Assembly (NCBI RefSeq): GCF_037975245.1
Contig: NC_092581.1
Coordinates: 74,501 to 138,500, forward strand
Direction: 5' to 3'
Length of the DNA: 64,000 nucleotides
Origin: Apostichopus japonicus
Taxonomy: Eukaryota; Echinodermata; Holothuroidea; Aspidochirotida; Stichopodidae
The notes under the pieces are model-generated. The model saw nothing but the letters and a program-made list of their open reading frames with translations, was not told where the DNA came from and ran no database searches. The translations under genes were made by a program, and so were the position numbers. This document shows, in pieces, positions 50,301-62,099 of the stretch (the first letter of the stretch is position 1; each line of letters starts with the position of its first letter).

Positions 50301-52459
50301 AACTGCTGTCGTGGCGCGGTTGGTTGCTCTGTACCTCGAGAGCGTGACGTATTTTGGATCGCAGGCTCGAGACCAGGTGGGGGCAGTTTGCTTTTGTCGC
50401 GATCTGGTACGGTCTCTGGAACTTTAAGTATTATAAACTAACATAGATTTATATCAACTGCTGTCGTGGCGCGGTTGGTTGCTCTGTACCTCGAGAGCGT
50501 GACGTATTTTGGATCGCGGGCTCGAGACCAGGTGGGGGCAGTTTGTTTTTGTCGCGATCTTATACGGTCTCTGGGAACTTTAAGTATTAGAAACGAACAT
50601 AGATTTATATCAACTGCTGTCGTGGCGCGGTTGGTTGCTCTGTACCTCGAGAGCGTGACGTATTTTGGATCGCGGGCTCGAGACCAGGTGGGGGCAGTTT
50701 GCTTTTGCCGCGATCTCATACGGTCTCTGGGAACTTTAAGTATTAGAAACGAACATAGATTTATATCAACTGCTGTCGTGGCGCGGTTGGTTGCTCTGTA
50801 CCTCGAGAGCGTGACGTATTTTGGATCGCGGGCTCGAGACCAGGTGGGGGCAGTTTGCTTTTGCCGCGGTCTCATACGGTCTCTGAGAACTTTAAGTATT
50901 AGAAACGAACATAGATTTATATCAACTGCTGTCGTGGCGCGGTTGGTTGCTCTGTACCTCGAGAGCGTGACGTATTTTGGATCGCGGGCTCGAGACCAGG
51001 TGGGGGCAGTTTGCTTTTGCCGCGATCTCATACGGTCTCTGGGAACTTTAAGTATTAGAAACGAACATAGATTTATATCAACTGCTGTCGTGGCGCGGTT
51101 GGTTGCTCTGTACCTCGAGAGCGTGACGTATTTTGGATCGCGGGCTCGAGACCAGGTGGGGGCAGTTTGCTTTTGCCGCGATCTGGTACGGTCTCTGGGA
51201 ACTATAAGTATTAGAAACGAACATAGATTTATATCAACTGCTGTCGTGGCGCGGTTGGTTGCTCTGTACCTCGAGAGCGTGACGTATTTTGGATCGCGGG
51301 CTCGAGACCAGGTGGGGGCAGTTTGCTTTTGCCGCGATCTTATACGGTCTCTGGGAACTATAAGTATTAGAAACGAACATAGATTTATATCAACTGCTGT
51401 CGTGGCGCGGTTGGTTGCTCTGTACCTCGAGAGCGTGACGTATTTTGGATCGCGGGCTCGAGACCAGGTGGGGGCAGTTTGCCGCGATCTCATACGGTCT
51501 CTGGGAACTTTAAGTATTAGAAACGAACATAGATTTATATCAACTGCTGTCGTGGCGCGGTTGGTTGCTCTGTACCTCGAGAGCGTGACGATTTTTGGAT
51601 CGCGGGCTCGAGACCAGGTGGGGGCAGTTTGCTTTTGCCGCGATCTCATACGGTCTCTGGGAACTTTAAGTATTAGAAACGAACATAGATTTATATCAAC
51701 TGCTGTCGTGGCGCGGTTGGTTTCTCTGTACCTCGAGAGCGTGACGTATTTTGGATCGCAGGCTCGAGACCAGGTGGGGGCAGTTTGCTTTTGTCGCGAT
51801 CTGGTACGGTCTCTGGAACTTTAAGTATTAGAAACTAACATAGATTTATATCAACTGCTGTCGTGGCGCGGTTGGTTGCTCTGTACCTCGAGAGCGTGAC
51901 GTATTTTGGATCGCGGGCTCGAGACCAGGTGGGGGCAGTTTGCTTTTGTCGCGATCTTATACGGTCTCTGGGAACTTTAAGTATTAGAAACGAACATAGA
52001 TTTATATCAACTGCTGTCGTGGCGCGGTTGGTTGCTCTGTACCTCGAGAGCGTGACGTATTTTGGATCGCGGGCTCGAGACCAGGTGGGGGCAGTTTGCT
52101 TTTGTCGCGATCTTATACGGTCTCTGGGAACTTTAAGTATTAGAAACGAACATAGATTTATATCAACTGCTGTCGTGGCGCGGTTGGTTGCTCTGTACCT
52201 CGAGAGCGTGACGTATTTTGGATTGCGGGCTCGAGACCAGGTGGGGGCAGTTTGCTTTTGCCGCGATCTCATACGGTCTCTGAGAACTTTAAGTATTAGA
52301 AACGAACACAGATTTATATCAACTGCTGTCGTGACGCGGTTGGTTGCTCTGTACCTCGAGAGCGTGACGTATTTTGGATCGCGGGCTCGAGACCAGGTGG
52401 GGGCAGTTTGCTTTTGCTGCGATCTCATACGGTCTCTGAGAACTTTAAGTATTAGAAAC
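50300..52459 (+). repeat. Array segment with a partial duplication at 1397 bp and a 6-bp deletion
   Basis: ATCGCAGGCTCGAG (50359 and 51756), TTTTGTCGCGATCTGG and the AAACTAACATAG change mark about 50.3-50.7 kb and 51.7-52.1 kb as copies nine monomers apart. The second has TATTAGAAAC where the first has TATTATAAAC. Near 51475-51490 a unit has GCAGTTTGCCGCGATC, lacking 6 bp (the T4 tract and neighbours); this preserves the 3-base phase. Confidence 0.78.
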
Positions 52460-52687
52460 GAACATAGATAAATCAACTGCTGTCGTGGCGCGGTTGGTTT
52501 TTCTCTGTACCTCGAGAGCGTGACGTATTTTGGATCGCGGGCTCGAGACCAGGTGGGGGCAGTTTGCTTTTGCCGCGATCTTATACGGTCTCGGGAACTT
52601 TAAGTATTAGAAACGAACATAGATAAATCAACTGCTGTCGTGGCGCGGTTGGTTGTGCTCTGTACCTCGAGAGCGTGACGTATTTTG
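52460..52687 (+). repeat. Two divergent monomers with shortened A/T stretch
   Basis: Units near 52466 and 52622 have AACATAGATAAATCAACTGC instead of the usual AGATTTATATCAACTGC, a net loss of 2 bp with substitutions. The first is followed by GGTTTTTCTCTG, a T5 run directly after the A-box-like element. GGTCTCGGGAAC near 52590 is also shortened. These two adjacent units are each other's closest relatives. Confidence 0.8.
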
Positions 52688-54619
52688 GATCGCGGGCTCG
52701 AGACCAGGTGGGGGCAGTTTGCTTTTGCCGCGATCTCATACGGTCTCTGGGAACTTTAAGTATTAGAAACGAACATAGATTTATATCAACTGCTGTCGTG
52801 GCGCGGTTGGTTGTTCTGTACCTCGAGAGCGTGACGTATTTTGGATCGCGAGCTCGAAAACAGGCCAGCGCAGTTTGCTTTTGCCGGGATCTTATACGGT
52901 CTCTGGAACTTTAAGTATTAGAAACGAACATAGATTTATATCAACTGCTGTCGTGGCGCGGTTGGTTGTGCTCTGTACCTCGAGAGCGTGACGTATTTTG
53001 GATCGCGGGCTCGAGACCAGGCCAGCGCAGTTTGCTTTTGCCTCGATCTTATACGGTCTCTGGAACTTTAAGTATTAGAAACGAACATAGATTTATATCA
53101 ACTGCTGTCGTGGCGCGGTTGGTTGTTCTGTACCTCGAGAGCGTGACGTATTTTGGATCGCGGGCTCGAGACCAGGTGGGGGCAGTTTGCTTTTGCCGCG
53201 ATCTCATACGGTCTCTGAGAACTTTAAGTATTAGAAACGAACATAGATTTATATCAACTGCTGTCGTGGCGCGGTTGGTTGCTCTGTACCTCGAGAGCGT
53301 GACGTATTTTGGATCGCGGGCTCGAGACCAGGTGGGGGCAGTTTGCTTTTGTCGCGATCTTATACGGTCTCTGGGAACTTTAAGTATTAGAAACGAACAT
53401 AGATTTATATCAACTGCTGTCGTGGCGCGGTTGATTGCTCTGTACCTCGAGAGCGTGACGTATTTTGGATCGCGGGCTCGAGACCAGGTGGGGGCAGTTT
53501 GCTTTTGCCGCGATCTTATACGGTCTCTGGGAACTTTAAGTATTAGAAACGAACATAGATTTATATCAACTGCTGTCGTGGCGCGTTTGGTTGCTCTGTA
53601 CCTCGAGAGCGTAACGATTTTTGAATCGCGGGCTCGAGACCAGGTGGGGGCAGTTTGCTTTTGCCGCGATCTTATCCGATCTCTGGGAACTTTAAGTATT
53701 AGAAACGAACATAGATTTATATCAACTGCTGTCGTGGCGCGGTTGGTTGCTCTGTACCTCGAGAGCGTGACGTATTTTGGATCGCGGGCTCCAGACCAGG
53801 TGGGAGCAGTTTGCTTTTGTCGCGATCTAATACGGTCTCTGGGAACTTTAAGTATTAGAAACGAACATAGATTTATACCAACTGCTGTCGTGGCGCGGTT
53901 GGTTGCTCTGTACCTCGAGAGCGTGACGTATTTTGGATCGCGGGCTCGAGACCAGGTGGGGGCAGTTTGCTTTTGCCGCGATCTTATACGGTCTCTGGGA
54001 ACTTTAAGTATTAGAAACGAACATAGATTTATATCAACTGCTGTCGTGGCGAGGTTGGTTGCTCTGTACCTGGAGAGCGTGACGTATTTTGGATCGCGGG
54101 CTCGAGACCAGGTGGGGGCAGTTTGCTTTTGCCGCGATCTCATACGGTCTCTGGAACTTTAAGTATTAGAAACGAACATAGATTTATATCAACTGCTGTC
54201 GTGGCGCGGTTGGTTGCTCTGTACCTCGAGAGCGTGACGTATTTTGGATCGCGGGCTCGAGACCAGGTGGGGACAGTTTGCTTTTGCCGCGATCTCATAC
54301 GGTCTCGGGAACTTTAAGTATTAGAAACGAACATAGATTTATATCAACTGCTGTCGTGGCGCGGTTGGTTGTGCTCTGTACCTCGAGAGCGTGACGTATT
54401 TTGGATCGCGGGCTCGAGACCAGGTCGGGGCAGTTTGCTTTTGCCGCGATCTGGTACGGTCTCTGGAACTTTAAGTATTAGAAACGAACATAGATTTATA
54501 TCAACTGCTGTCGTGGCGCGGTTGGTTGCTCTGTACCTCGAGAGCGTGACGTATTTTGGATCGCGGGCTCGAGACCAGGTGGGGGCAGTTTGCTTTTGCC
54601 GCGATCTCATACGGTCTCT
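52688..54619 (+). repeat. Duplicated segment K copy 1 (partners 55649-57580 and ~62100-64000)
   Basis: About 1.93 kb recurs at offsets of 2961 bp (19 monomers) and 9190 bp (59 monomers). Shared markers in order are GGCCAGCGCAG, GGTTGTTCTG, GGTTGATTGC, TTTTTGAATCGCG, CTTATCCGATCTC, GGGCTCCAGACC with CTAATACGG, GGCGAGGTTGG with ACCTGGAGAG, and GTGGGGACAG. The private change ATACCAACTG is near 53877. The match with copy 2 ends at CTCTGTGAAC versus CTCTGGAAC near 54619. Confidence 0.87.
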
Positions 54620-54721
54620 GTGAACTTTAAGTATTAGAAACGAACATAGATTTATATCAACTGCTGTCGTGGCGCGTTTGGTTGCTCTGTACCTCGAGAG
54701 CGTAACGATTTTTGGATCGCG

Positions 54722-54732
54722 GGTTCGAGACC
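54722..54732 (+). promoter_or_regulatory. Perfect-consensus B box, GGTTCGAGACC
   Basis: This copy matches GGTTCGANNCC at every fixed position. Its A-box-like partner at 54670-54681 is TGGCGCGTTTGG, 40 bp upstream, and a T5 run lies between them. On sequence alone its B box should bind TFIIIC best, but the T5 run could end transcripts before the B box. Confidence 0.6.
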
Positions 54733-55344
54733 AGGTGGGGGCAGTTTGCTTTTGTCGCGATCTTATACGGTCTCTTGGAACTTTAAGTATTAGAAACGAA
54801 CATAGATTTATATCAACTGCTGTCGTGGCGCGGTTGATTGCTCTGTACCTCGAGAGCGTGACGATTTTTGGATCGCGGGCTCGAGACCAGGTGGGGGCAG
54901 TTTGCTTTTGCCGCGATCTTATACGGTCTCTGAGAACTTTAAGTATTAGAAACGAACATAGATTTATATCAACTGCTGTCGTGGCGCGGTTGGTTGCTCT
55001 GTACCTCGAGAGCGTGACGTATTTTGGATCGCGGGCTCGAGACCAGGTGGGGGCAGTTTGCTTTTGCCGCGATCTGGTACGGTCTCTGGAACTTTAAGTA
55101 TTAGAAACGAACATAGATTTATATCAACTGCTGTCGTGGCGCGGTTGGTTGCTCTGTACCTCGAGAGCGTGACGTATTTTGGATCGCGGGCTCGAGACCA
55201 GGTGGGGGCAGTTTGCTTTTGCCGCGATCTTATACGGTCTCTGGGAACTTTAAGTATTAGAAACGAACATAGATTTATATCAACTGCTGTCGTGGCGCGT
55301 TTGGTTGCTCTGTACCTCGAGAGCGTAACGATTTTTGGATCGCG

Positions 55345-55355
55345 GGTTCGAGACC
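55345..55355 (+). promoter_or_regulatory. Perfect-consensus B box, GGTTCGAGACC
   Basis: Second perfect B-box copy, with the same linked GCGTTTGG A box and GTAACG T5 spacer. It precedes a 155-bp unit with the shortened GGTCTCGGGAAC. Confidence 0.6.
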
Positions 55356-55648
55356 AGGTGGGGGCAGTTTGCTTTTGCCGCGATCTTATACGGTCTCGGG
55401 AACTTTAAGTATTAGAAACGAACATAGATTTATATCAACTGCTGTCGTGGCGCGGTTGGTTGCTCTGTACCTCGAGAGCGTGACGTATTTTGGATCGCGG
55501 GCTCGAGACCAGGTGGGGGCAGTTTGCTTTTGTCGCGATCTTATACGGTCTCTGGGAACTTTAAGTATTAGAAACGAACATAGATTTATATCAACTGCTG
55601 TCGTGGCGCGTTTGGTTGCTCTGTACCTCGAGAGCGTAACGATTTTTG

Positions 55649-57580
55649 GATCGCGGGCTCGAGACCAGGTGGGGGCAGTTTGCTTTTGCCGCGATCTCAT
55701 ACGGTCTCTGGGAACTTTAAGTATTAGAAACGAACATAGATTTATATCAACTGCTGTCGTGGCGCGGTTGGTTGTTCTGTACCTCGAGAGCGTGACGTAT
55801 TTTGGATCGCGAGCTCGAAAACAGGCCAGCGCAGTTTGCTTTTGCCGGGATCTTATACGGTCTCTGGAACTTTAAGTATTAGAAACGAACATAGATTTAT
55901 ATCAACTGCTGTCGTGGCGCGGTTGGTTGTGCTCTGTACCTCGAGAGCGTGACGTATTTTGGATCGCGGGCTCGAGACCAGGCCAGCGCAGTTTGCTTTT
56001 GCCTCGATCTTATACGGTCTCTGGAACTTTAAGTATTAGAAACGAACATAGATTTATATCAACTGCTGTCGTGGCGCGGTTGGTTGTTCTGTACCTCGAG
56101 AGCGTGACGTATTTTGGATCGCGGGCTCGAGACCAGGTGGGGGCAGTTTGCTTTTGCCGCGATCTTATACGGTCTCTGAGAACTTTAAGTATTAGAAACG
56201 AACATAGATTTATATCAACTGCTGTCGTGGCGCGGTTGGTTGCTCTGTACCTCGAGAGCGTGACGTATTTTGGATCGCGGGCTCGAGACCAGGTGGGGGC
56301 AGTTTGCTTTTGTCGCGATCTTATACGGTCTCTGGGAACTTTAAGTATTAGAAACGAACATAGATTTATATCAACTGCTGTCGTGGCGCGGTTGATTGCT
56401 CTGTACCTCGAGAGCGTGACGTATTTTGGATCGCGGGCTCGAGACCAGGTGGGGGCAGTTTGCTTTTGCCGCGATCTTATACGGTCTCTGGGAACTTTAA
56501 GTATTAGAAACGAACATAGATTTATATCAACTGCTGTCGTGGCGCGTTTGGTTGCTCTGTACCTCGAGAGCGTAACGATTTTTGAATCGCGGGCTCGAGA
56601 CCAGGTGGGGGCAGTTTGCTTTTGCCGCGATCTTATCCGATCTCTGGGAACTTTAAGTATTAGAAACGAACATAGATTTATATCAACTGCTGTCGTGGCG
56701 CGGTTGGTTGCTCTGTACCTCGAGAGCGTGACGTATTTTGGATCGCGGGCTCCAGACCAGGTGGGAGCAGTTTGCTTTTGTCGCGATCTAATACGGTCTC
56801 TGGGAACTTTAAGTATTAGAAACGAACATAGATTTATATCAACTGCTGTCGTGGCGCGGTTGGTTGCTCTGTACCTCGAGAGCGTGACGTATTTTGGATC
56901 GCGGGCTCGAGACCAGGTGGGGGCAGTTTGCTTTTGCCGCGATCTTATACGGTCTCTGGGAACTTTAAGTATTAGAAACGAACATAGATTTATATCAACT
57001 GCTGTCGTGGCGAGGTTGGTTGCTCTGTACCTGGAGAGCGTGACGTATTTTGGATCGCGGGCTCGAGACCAGGTGGGGGCAGTTTGCTTTTGCCGCGATC
57101 TCATACGGTCTCTGGAACGTTAAGTATTAGAAACGAACATAGATTTATATCAACTGCTGTCGTGGCGCGGTTGGTTGCTCTGTACCTCGAGAGCGTGACG
57201 TATTTTGGATCGCGGGCTCGAGACCAGGTGGGGACAGTTTGCTTTTGCCGCGATCTCATACGGTCTCGGGAACTTTAAGTATTAGAAACGAACATAGATT
57301 TATATCAACTGCTGTCGTGGCGCGGTTGGTTGTGCTCTGTACCTCGAGAGCGTGACGTATTTTGGATCGCGGGCTCGAGACCAGGTCGGGGCAGTTTGCT
57401 TTTGCCGCGATCTGGTACGGTCTCTGGAACTTTAAGTATTAGAAACGAACATAGATTTATATCAACTGCTGTCGTGGCGCGGTTGGTTGCTCTGTACCTC
57501 GAGAGCGTGACGTATTTTGGATCGCGGGCTCGAGACCAGGTGGGGGCAGTTTGCTTTTGCCGCGATCTCATACGGTCTCT
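55649..57580 (+). repeat. Duplicated segment K copy 2
   Basis: Second copy. Differences from copy 1 include CTTATA for CTCATA near 56164 and GGAACGTTAAG near 57119. It keeps both GGCCAGCGCAG monomers, including the one with GCGAGCTCGAAAACAGG near 55809. Confidence 0.87.
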
Positions 57581-57837
57581 GGAACTTTAAGTATTAGAAA
57601 CGAACATAGATTTATATCAACTGCTGTCGTGGCGCGGTTGGTTGCTCTGTACCTCGAGAGCGTGACGTATTTTGGATCGCGGGCTCGAGACCAGGTGGGG
57701 GCAGTTTGCTTTTGCCGCGATCTTATACGGTCTCTGGGAACTTTAAGTATTAGAAACGAACATAGATTTATATCAACTGCTGTCGTGGCGCGTTTGGTTG
57801 CTCTGTACCTCGAGAGCGTAACGATTTTTGGATCGCG

Positions 57838-57848
57838 GGTTCGAGACC
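57838..57848 (+). promoter_or_regulatory. Perfect-consensus B box, GGTTCGAGACC
   Basis: Third perfect copy. It is also followed by GGTCTCGGGAAC, so it appears to be a duplicate of the 55.3-kb unit. Confidence 0.6.
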
Positions 57849-58148
57849 AGGTGGGGGCAGTTTGCTTTTGCCGCGATCTTATACGGTCTCGGGAACTTTA
57901 AGTATTAGAAACGAACATAGATTTATATCAACTGCTGTCGTGGCGCGGTTGGTTGCTCTGTACCTCGAGAGCGTGACGTATTTTGGATCGCGGGCTCGAG
58001 ACCAGGTGGGGGCAGTTTGCTTTTGCCGCGATCTTATACGGTCTCTGGGAACTTTAAGTATTAGAAACGAACATAGATTTATATCAACTGCTGTCGTGGC
58101 GCGTTTGGTTGCTCTGTACCTCGAGAGCGTAACGATTTTTGGATCGCG

Positions 58149-58159
58149 GGTTCGAGACC
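58149..58159 (+). promoter_or_regulatory. Perfect-consensus B box, GGTTCGAGACC
   Basis: Fourth perfect copy, two monomers after the third. It is followed by TTTTGTCGCGATC and GGGAACTATAAG. Confidence 0.6.
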
Positions 58160-58495
58160 AGGTGGGGGCAGTTTGCTTTTGTCGCGATCTTATACGGTCT
58201 CTGGGAACTATAAGTATTAGAAACGAACATAGATTTATATCAACTGCTGTCGTGGCGCGGTTGATTGCTCTGTACCTCGAGAGCGTGACGTATTTTGGAT
58301 CGCGGGCTCGAGACCAGGTGGGGGCAGTTTGCTTTTGCCGCGATCTTATACGGTCTCTGGGAACTTTAAGTATTAGAAACGAACATAGATTTATATCAAC
58401 TGCTGTCGTGGCGCGTTTGGTTGCTCTGTACCTCGAGAGCGTAAGGATTTTTGGATCGCGGGCTCGAGACCAGGTGGGGGCAGTTTGCTTTTGCC

Positions 58496-59576
58496 GCGAT
58501 CTTATCCGATCTCTGGAAACTTTAAGTATTAGAAACGAACATAGATTTATATCAACTGCTGTCGTGGCGCGGTTGGTTGCTCTGTACCTCGAGAGCGTGA
58601 CGTATTTTGGATCGCGGGCTCAAGACCAGGTGGGAGCAGTTTGCTTTTGTCGCGATCTTATACGGTCTCTGGGAACTTTAAGTATTAGAAACGAACATAG
58701 ATTTATATCAACTGCTGTCGTGGCGCGGTTGGTTGCTCTGTACCTCGAGAGCGTGACGTATTTTGGATCGCGGGCTCGAGACCAGGTGGGGGCAGTTTGC
58801 TTTTGCCGCGATCTTATACGGTCTCTGAGAACTTTAAGTATTAGAAACGAACATAGATTTATATCAACTGCTGTCGTGGCGCGGTTGGTTGCTCTGTACC
58901 TCGAGAGCGTGACGTATTTTGGATCGCGGGCTCGAGACCAGGTGGGGGCAGTTTGCTTTTGCCGCGATCTGGTACGGTCTCTGGAACTTTAAGTATTAGA
59001 AACGAACATAGATTTATATCAACTGCTGTCGTGGCGCGGTTGGTTGCTCTGTACCTCGAGAGCGTGACGTAATTTGGATCGCGGGCTCGAGACCAGGTGG
59101 GGGCAGTTTGCTTTTGCCGCGATCTTATACGGTCTCGGGAACTTTAAGTATTAGAAACGAACATAGATTTATATCAACTGCTGTCGTGGCGCGGTTGGTT
59201 GCTCTGTACCTCGAGAGCGTGACGATTTTTGGATCGCGGGCTCGAGACCAGGTGGGGGCAGTTTGCTTTTGCCGCGATCTGGTACGGTCTCTGGAACTTT
59301 AAGTATTAGAAACGAACATAGATTTATATCAACTGCTGTCGTGGCGCGGTTGGTTGCTCTGTACCTCGAGAGCGTGACGTATTTTGGATCGCGGGCTCGA
59401 GACCAGGTGGGGGCAGTTTGCTTTTGCCGCGATCTGGTACGGTCTCTGGGAACTTTAAGTATTAGAAACGAACATAGATTTATATCAACTGCTGTCGTGG
59501 CGCGGTTGGTTGCTCTGTACCTCGAGAGCGTGACGTATTTTGGATCGCGGGCTCGAGACCAGGTGGGGCCAGTTTG
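58496..59576 (+). repeat. Complete 7-monomer tandem duplication, unit 1 (unit 2 at 59586-60666)
   Basis: Recurs directly downstream at an offset of about 1090 bp. Shared markers in order are CTTATCCGATCTCTGGAAAC (58501 and 59591), GGGCTCAAGACC, GACGTAATTTGG (59067 and 60157), a GACGATTTTTGG unit (59222 and 60312) and two CTGGTACGG units. Differences are CTTATA versus CTAATA near 58646 and GGTCTCGGGAAC versus GGTCTCTGGAAC near 59132. The two units abut, so this is a simple head-to-tail duplication. Confidence 0.85.
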
Positions 59577-59585
59577 CTTTTGCCG

Positions 59586-60666
59586 CGATCTTATCCGATC
59601 TCTGGAAACTTTAAGTATTAGAAACGAACATAGATTTATATCAACTGCTGTCGTGGCGCGGTTGGTTGCTCTGTACCTCGAGAGCGTGACGTATTTTGGA
59701 TCGCGGGCTCAAGACCAGGTGGGAGCAGTTTGCTTTTGTCGCGATCTAATACGGTCTCTGGGAACTTTAAGTATTAGAAACGAACATAGATTTATATCAA
59801 CTGCTGTCGTGGCGCGGTTGGTTGCTCTGTACCTCGAGAGCGTGACGTATTTTGGATCGCGGGCTCGAGACCAGGTGGGGGCAGTTTGCTTTTGCCGCGA
59901 TCTTATACGGTCTCTGAGAACTTTAAGTATTAGAAACGAACATAGATTTATATCAACTGCTGTCGTGGCGCGGTTGGTTGCTCTGTACCTCGAGAGCGTG
60001 ACGTATTTTGGATCGCGGGCTCGAGACCAGGTGGGGGCAGTTTGCTTTTGCCGCGATCTTGTACGGTCTCTGAGAACTTTAAGTATTAGAAACGAACATA
60101 GATTTATATCAACTGCTGTCGTGGCGCGGTTGGTTGCTCTGTACCTCGAGAGCGTGACGTAATTTGGATCGCGGGCTCGAGACCAGGTGGGGGCAGTTTG
60201 CTTTTGCCGCGATCTTATACGGTCTCTGGAACTTTAAGTATTAGAAACGAACATAGATTTATATCAACTGCTGTCGTGGCGCGGTTGGTTGCTCTGTACC
60301 TCGAGAGCGTGACGATTTTTGGATCGCGGGCTCGAGACCAGGTGGGGGCAGTTTGCTTTTGCCGCGATCTGGTACGGTCTCTGGAACTTTAAGTATTAGA
60401 AACGAACATAGATTTATATCAACTGCTGTCGTGGCGCGGTTGGTTGCTCTGTACCTCGAGAGCGTGACGTATTTTGGATCGCGGGCTCGAGACCAGGTGG
60501 GGGCAGTTTGCTTTTGCCGCGATCTGGTACGGTCTCTGGGAACTTTAAGTATTAGAAACGAACATAGATTTATATCAACTGCTGTCGTGGCGCGGTTGGT
60601 TGCTCTGTACCTCGAGAGCGTGACGTATTTTGGATCGCGGGCTCGAGACCAGGTGGGGGCAGTTTG
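59586..60666 (+). repeat. Complete 7-monomer tandem duplication, unit 2
   Basis: Second unit. It starts right after a private GTGGGGCCAG at about 59571, which is not repeated at 60661, so the change arose at or after the junction. CTTGTACGG with TCTGAGAAC near 60060 replaces CTGGTACGG with TCTGGAAC in unit 1. Confidence 0.85.
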
Positions 60667-62099
60667 CTTTTGCCGCGATCTGGTACGGTCTCTGGAACTT
60701 TAAGTATTAGAAACGAACATAGATTTATATCAACTGCTGTCGTGGCGCGGTTGGTTGCTCTGTACCTCGAGAGCGTGACGATTTTTGGATCGCGGGCTCG
60801 AGACCAGGTGGGGGCAGTTTGCTTTTGCCGCGATCTCATACGGTCTCTGGGAACTTTAAGTATTAGAAACGAACATAGATTTATATCAACTGCTGTCGTG
60901 GCGCGGTTGGTTGCTCTGTACCTCGAGAGCGTGACGTATTTTGGATCGCGGGCTCGAGACCAGGTGGGGGCAGTTTGCTTTTGCCGCGATCTTATACGGT
61001 CTCTGGGAACTTTAAGTATTAGAAACGAACATAGATTTATATCAACTGCTGTCGTGGCGCGTTTGGTTGCTCTGTACCTCGAGAGCGTAACGATTTTTGG
61101 ATCGCGGGTTCGAGACCAGGTGGGGGCAGTTTGCTTTTGTCGCGATCTTATACGGTCTCTTGGAACTTTAAGTATTAGAAACGAACATAGATTTATATCA
61201 ACTGCTGTCGTGGCGCGGTTGATTGCTCTGTACCTCGAGAGCGTGACGATTTTTGGATCGCGGGCTCGAGACCAGGTGGGAGCAGTTTGCTTTTGCCGCG
61301 ATCTTATACGGTCTCTGAGAACTTTAAGTATTGGAAACGAACATAGATTTATATCAACTGCTGTCGTGGCGCGGTTGCTTGCTCTGTACCTCGAGAGCGT
61401 GACGTATTTTGGATCGCGGGCTCGAGACCAGGTGGGGGCAGTTTGCTTTTGCCGCGATCTGGTACGGTCTCTGGAACTTTAAGTATTAGAAACGAACATA
61501 GATTTATATCAACTGCTGTCGTGGCGCGGTTGGTTGCTCTGTACCTCGAGAGCGTGACGTATTTTGGATCGCGGGCTCGAGACCAGGTGGGGGCAGTTTG
61601 CTTTTGCCGCGATCTTATACGGTCTCTGGAACTTTAAGTATTAGAAACGAACATATATTTATATCAACTGCTGTCGTGGCGCGGTTGGTTGCTCTGTACC
61701 TCGAGAGCGTGACGATTTTTGGATCGCGGGCTCGAGACCAGGTGGGGGCAGTTTGCTTTTGCCGCGATCTGGTACGGTCTCTGGAACTTTAAGTATTAGA
61801 AACGAACATAGATTTATATCAACTGCTGTCGTGGCGCGGTTGGTTGCTCTGTACCTCGAGAGCGTGACGTATTTTGGATCGCGGGCTCGAGACCTGGTGG
61901 GGGCAGTTTGCTTTTGCCGCGATCTTATACGGTCTCGGGAACTTTAAGTATTTGAAACGAACATAGATTTATATCAACTGCTGTCGTGGCGCGGTTGGTT
62001 GTGCTCTGTACCTCGAGAGCGTGACGTATTTTGGATCGCGGGCTCGAGACCAGGTGGGGGCAGTTTGCTTTTGCCGCGATCTTATACGGTCTCTGGAAC
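60667..62099 (+). repeat. Array segment before the third K copy
   Basis: Mixed 155- and 156-bp units, including a partial relative of 54.6-55.2 kb at about 60.95-61.5 kb (perfect B box, GGTCTCTTGG, GGTTGATTGC). Private changes are AAGTATTGGAAAC near 61331, GGTTGCTTGC near 61376, ACATATATTTATATC near 61652, GAGACCTGGTGG near 61890 and AAGTATTTGAAAC near 61950. Confidence 0.75.
61107..61117 (+). promoter_or_regulatory. Perfect-consensus B box, GGTTCGAGACC
   Basis: Fifth perfect copy. It is followed by TTTTGTCGCGATC and GGTCTCTTGGAAC, as at 54.72 kb, which makes these two the closest pair. Confidence 0.6.

Larger units (their letters stand above)
54620..55648 (+). repeat. Array segment with perfect-B-box monomers
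   Basis: Contains two units with GGCGCGTTTGG, GTAACGATTTTTGG and GGGTTCGAGACC in cis (near 54670-54732 and 55295-55355). The same combination recurs at 57.8, 58.1 and 61.1 kb. The rest are ordinary 155- and 156-bp monomers. Confidence 0.78.
57581..58495 (+). repeat. Array segment: relatives of 54.6-55.6 kb and of segment K
   Basis: Alternates ordinary monomers with two perfect-B-box units (57838 and 58149). Near 58441 one unit has GTAAGGATTTTTGG. GGTTGATTGC near 58261 is shared with segment K. No gene is seen. Confidence 0.75.

Noticed and set aside
48892-51824. Long open frames on both strands as genes for a 52-residue repeat protein
   Set aside because: Both strands are open over the same bases, which follows from a 156-bp period with few stop triplets. 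Frequent 1-bp losses (155-bp units), 2-bp gains and 5-bp deletions shift the frame throughout the array without compensation. There is no promoter, start context or terminus distinct from the repeat, and changes fall at all codon positions.
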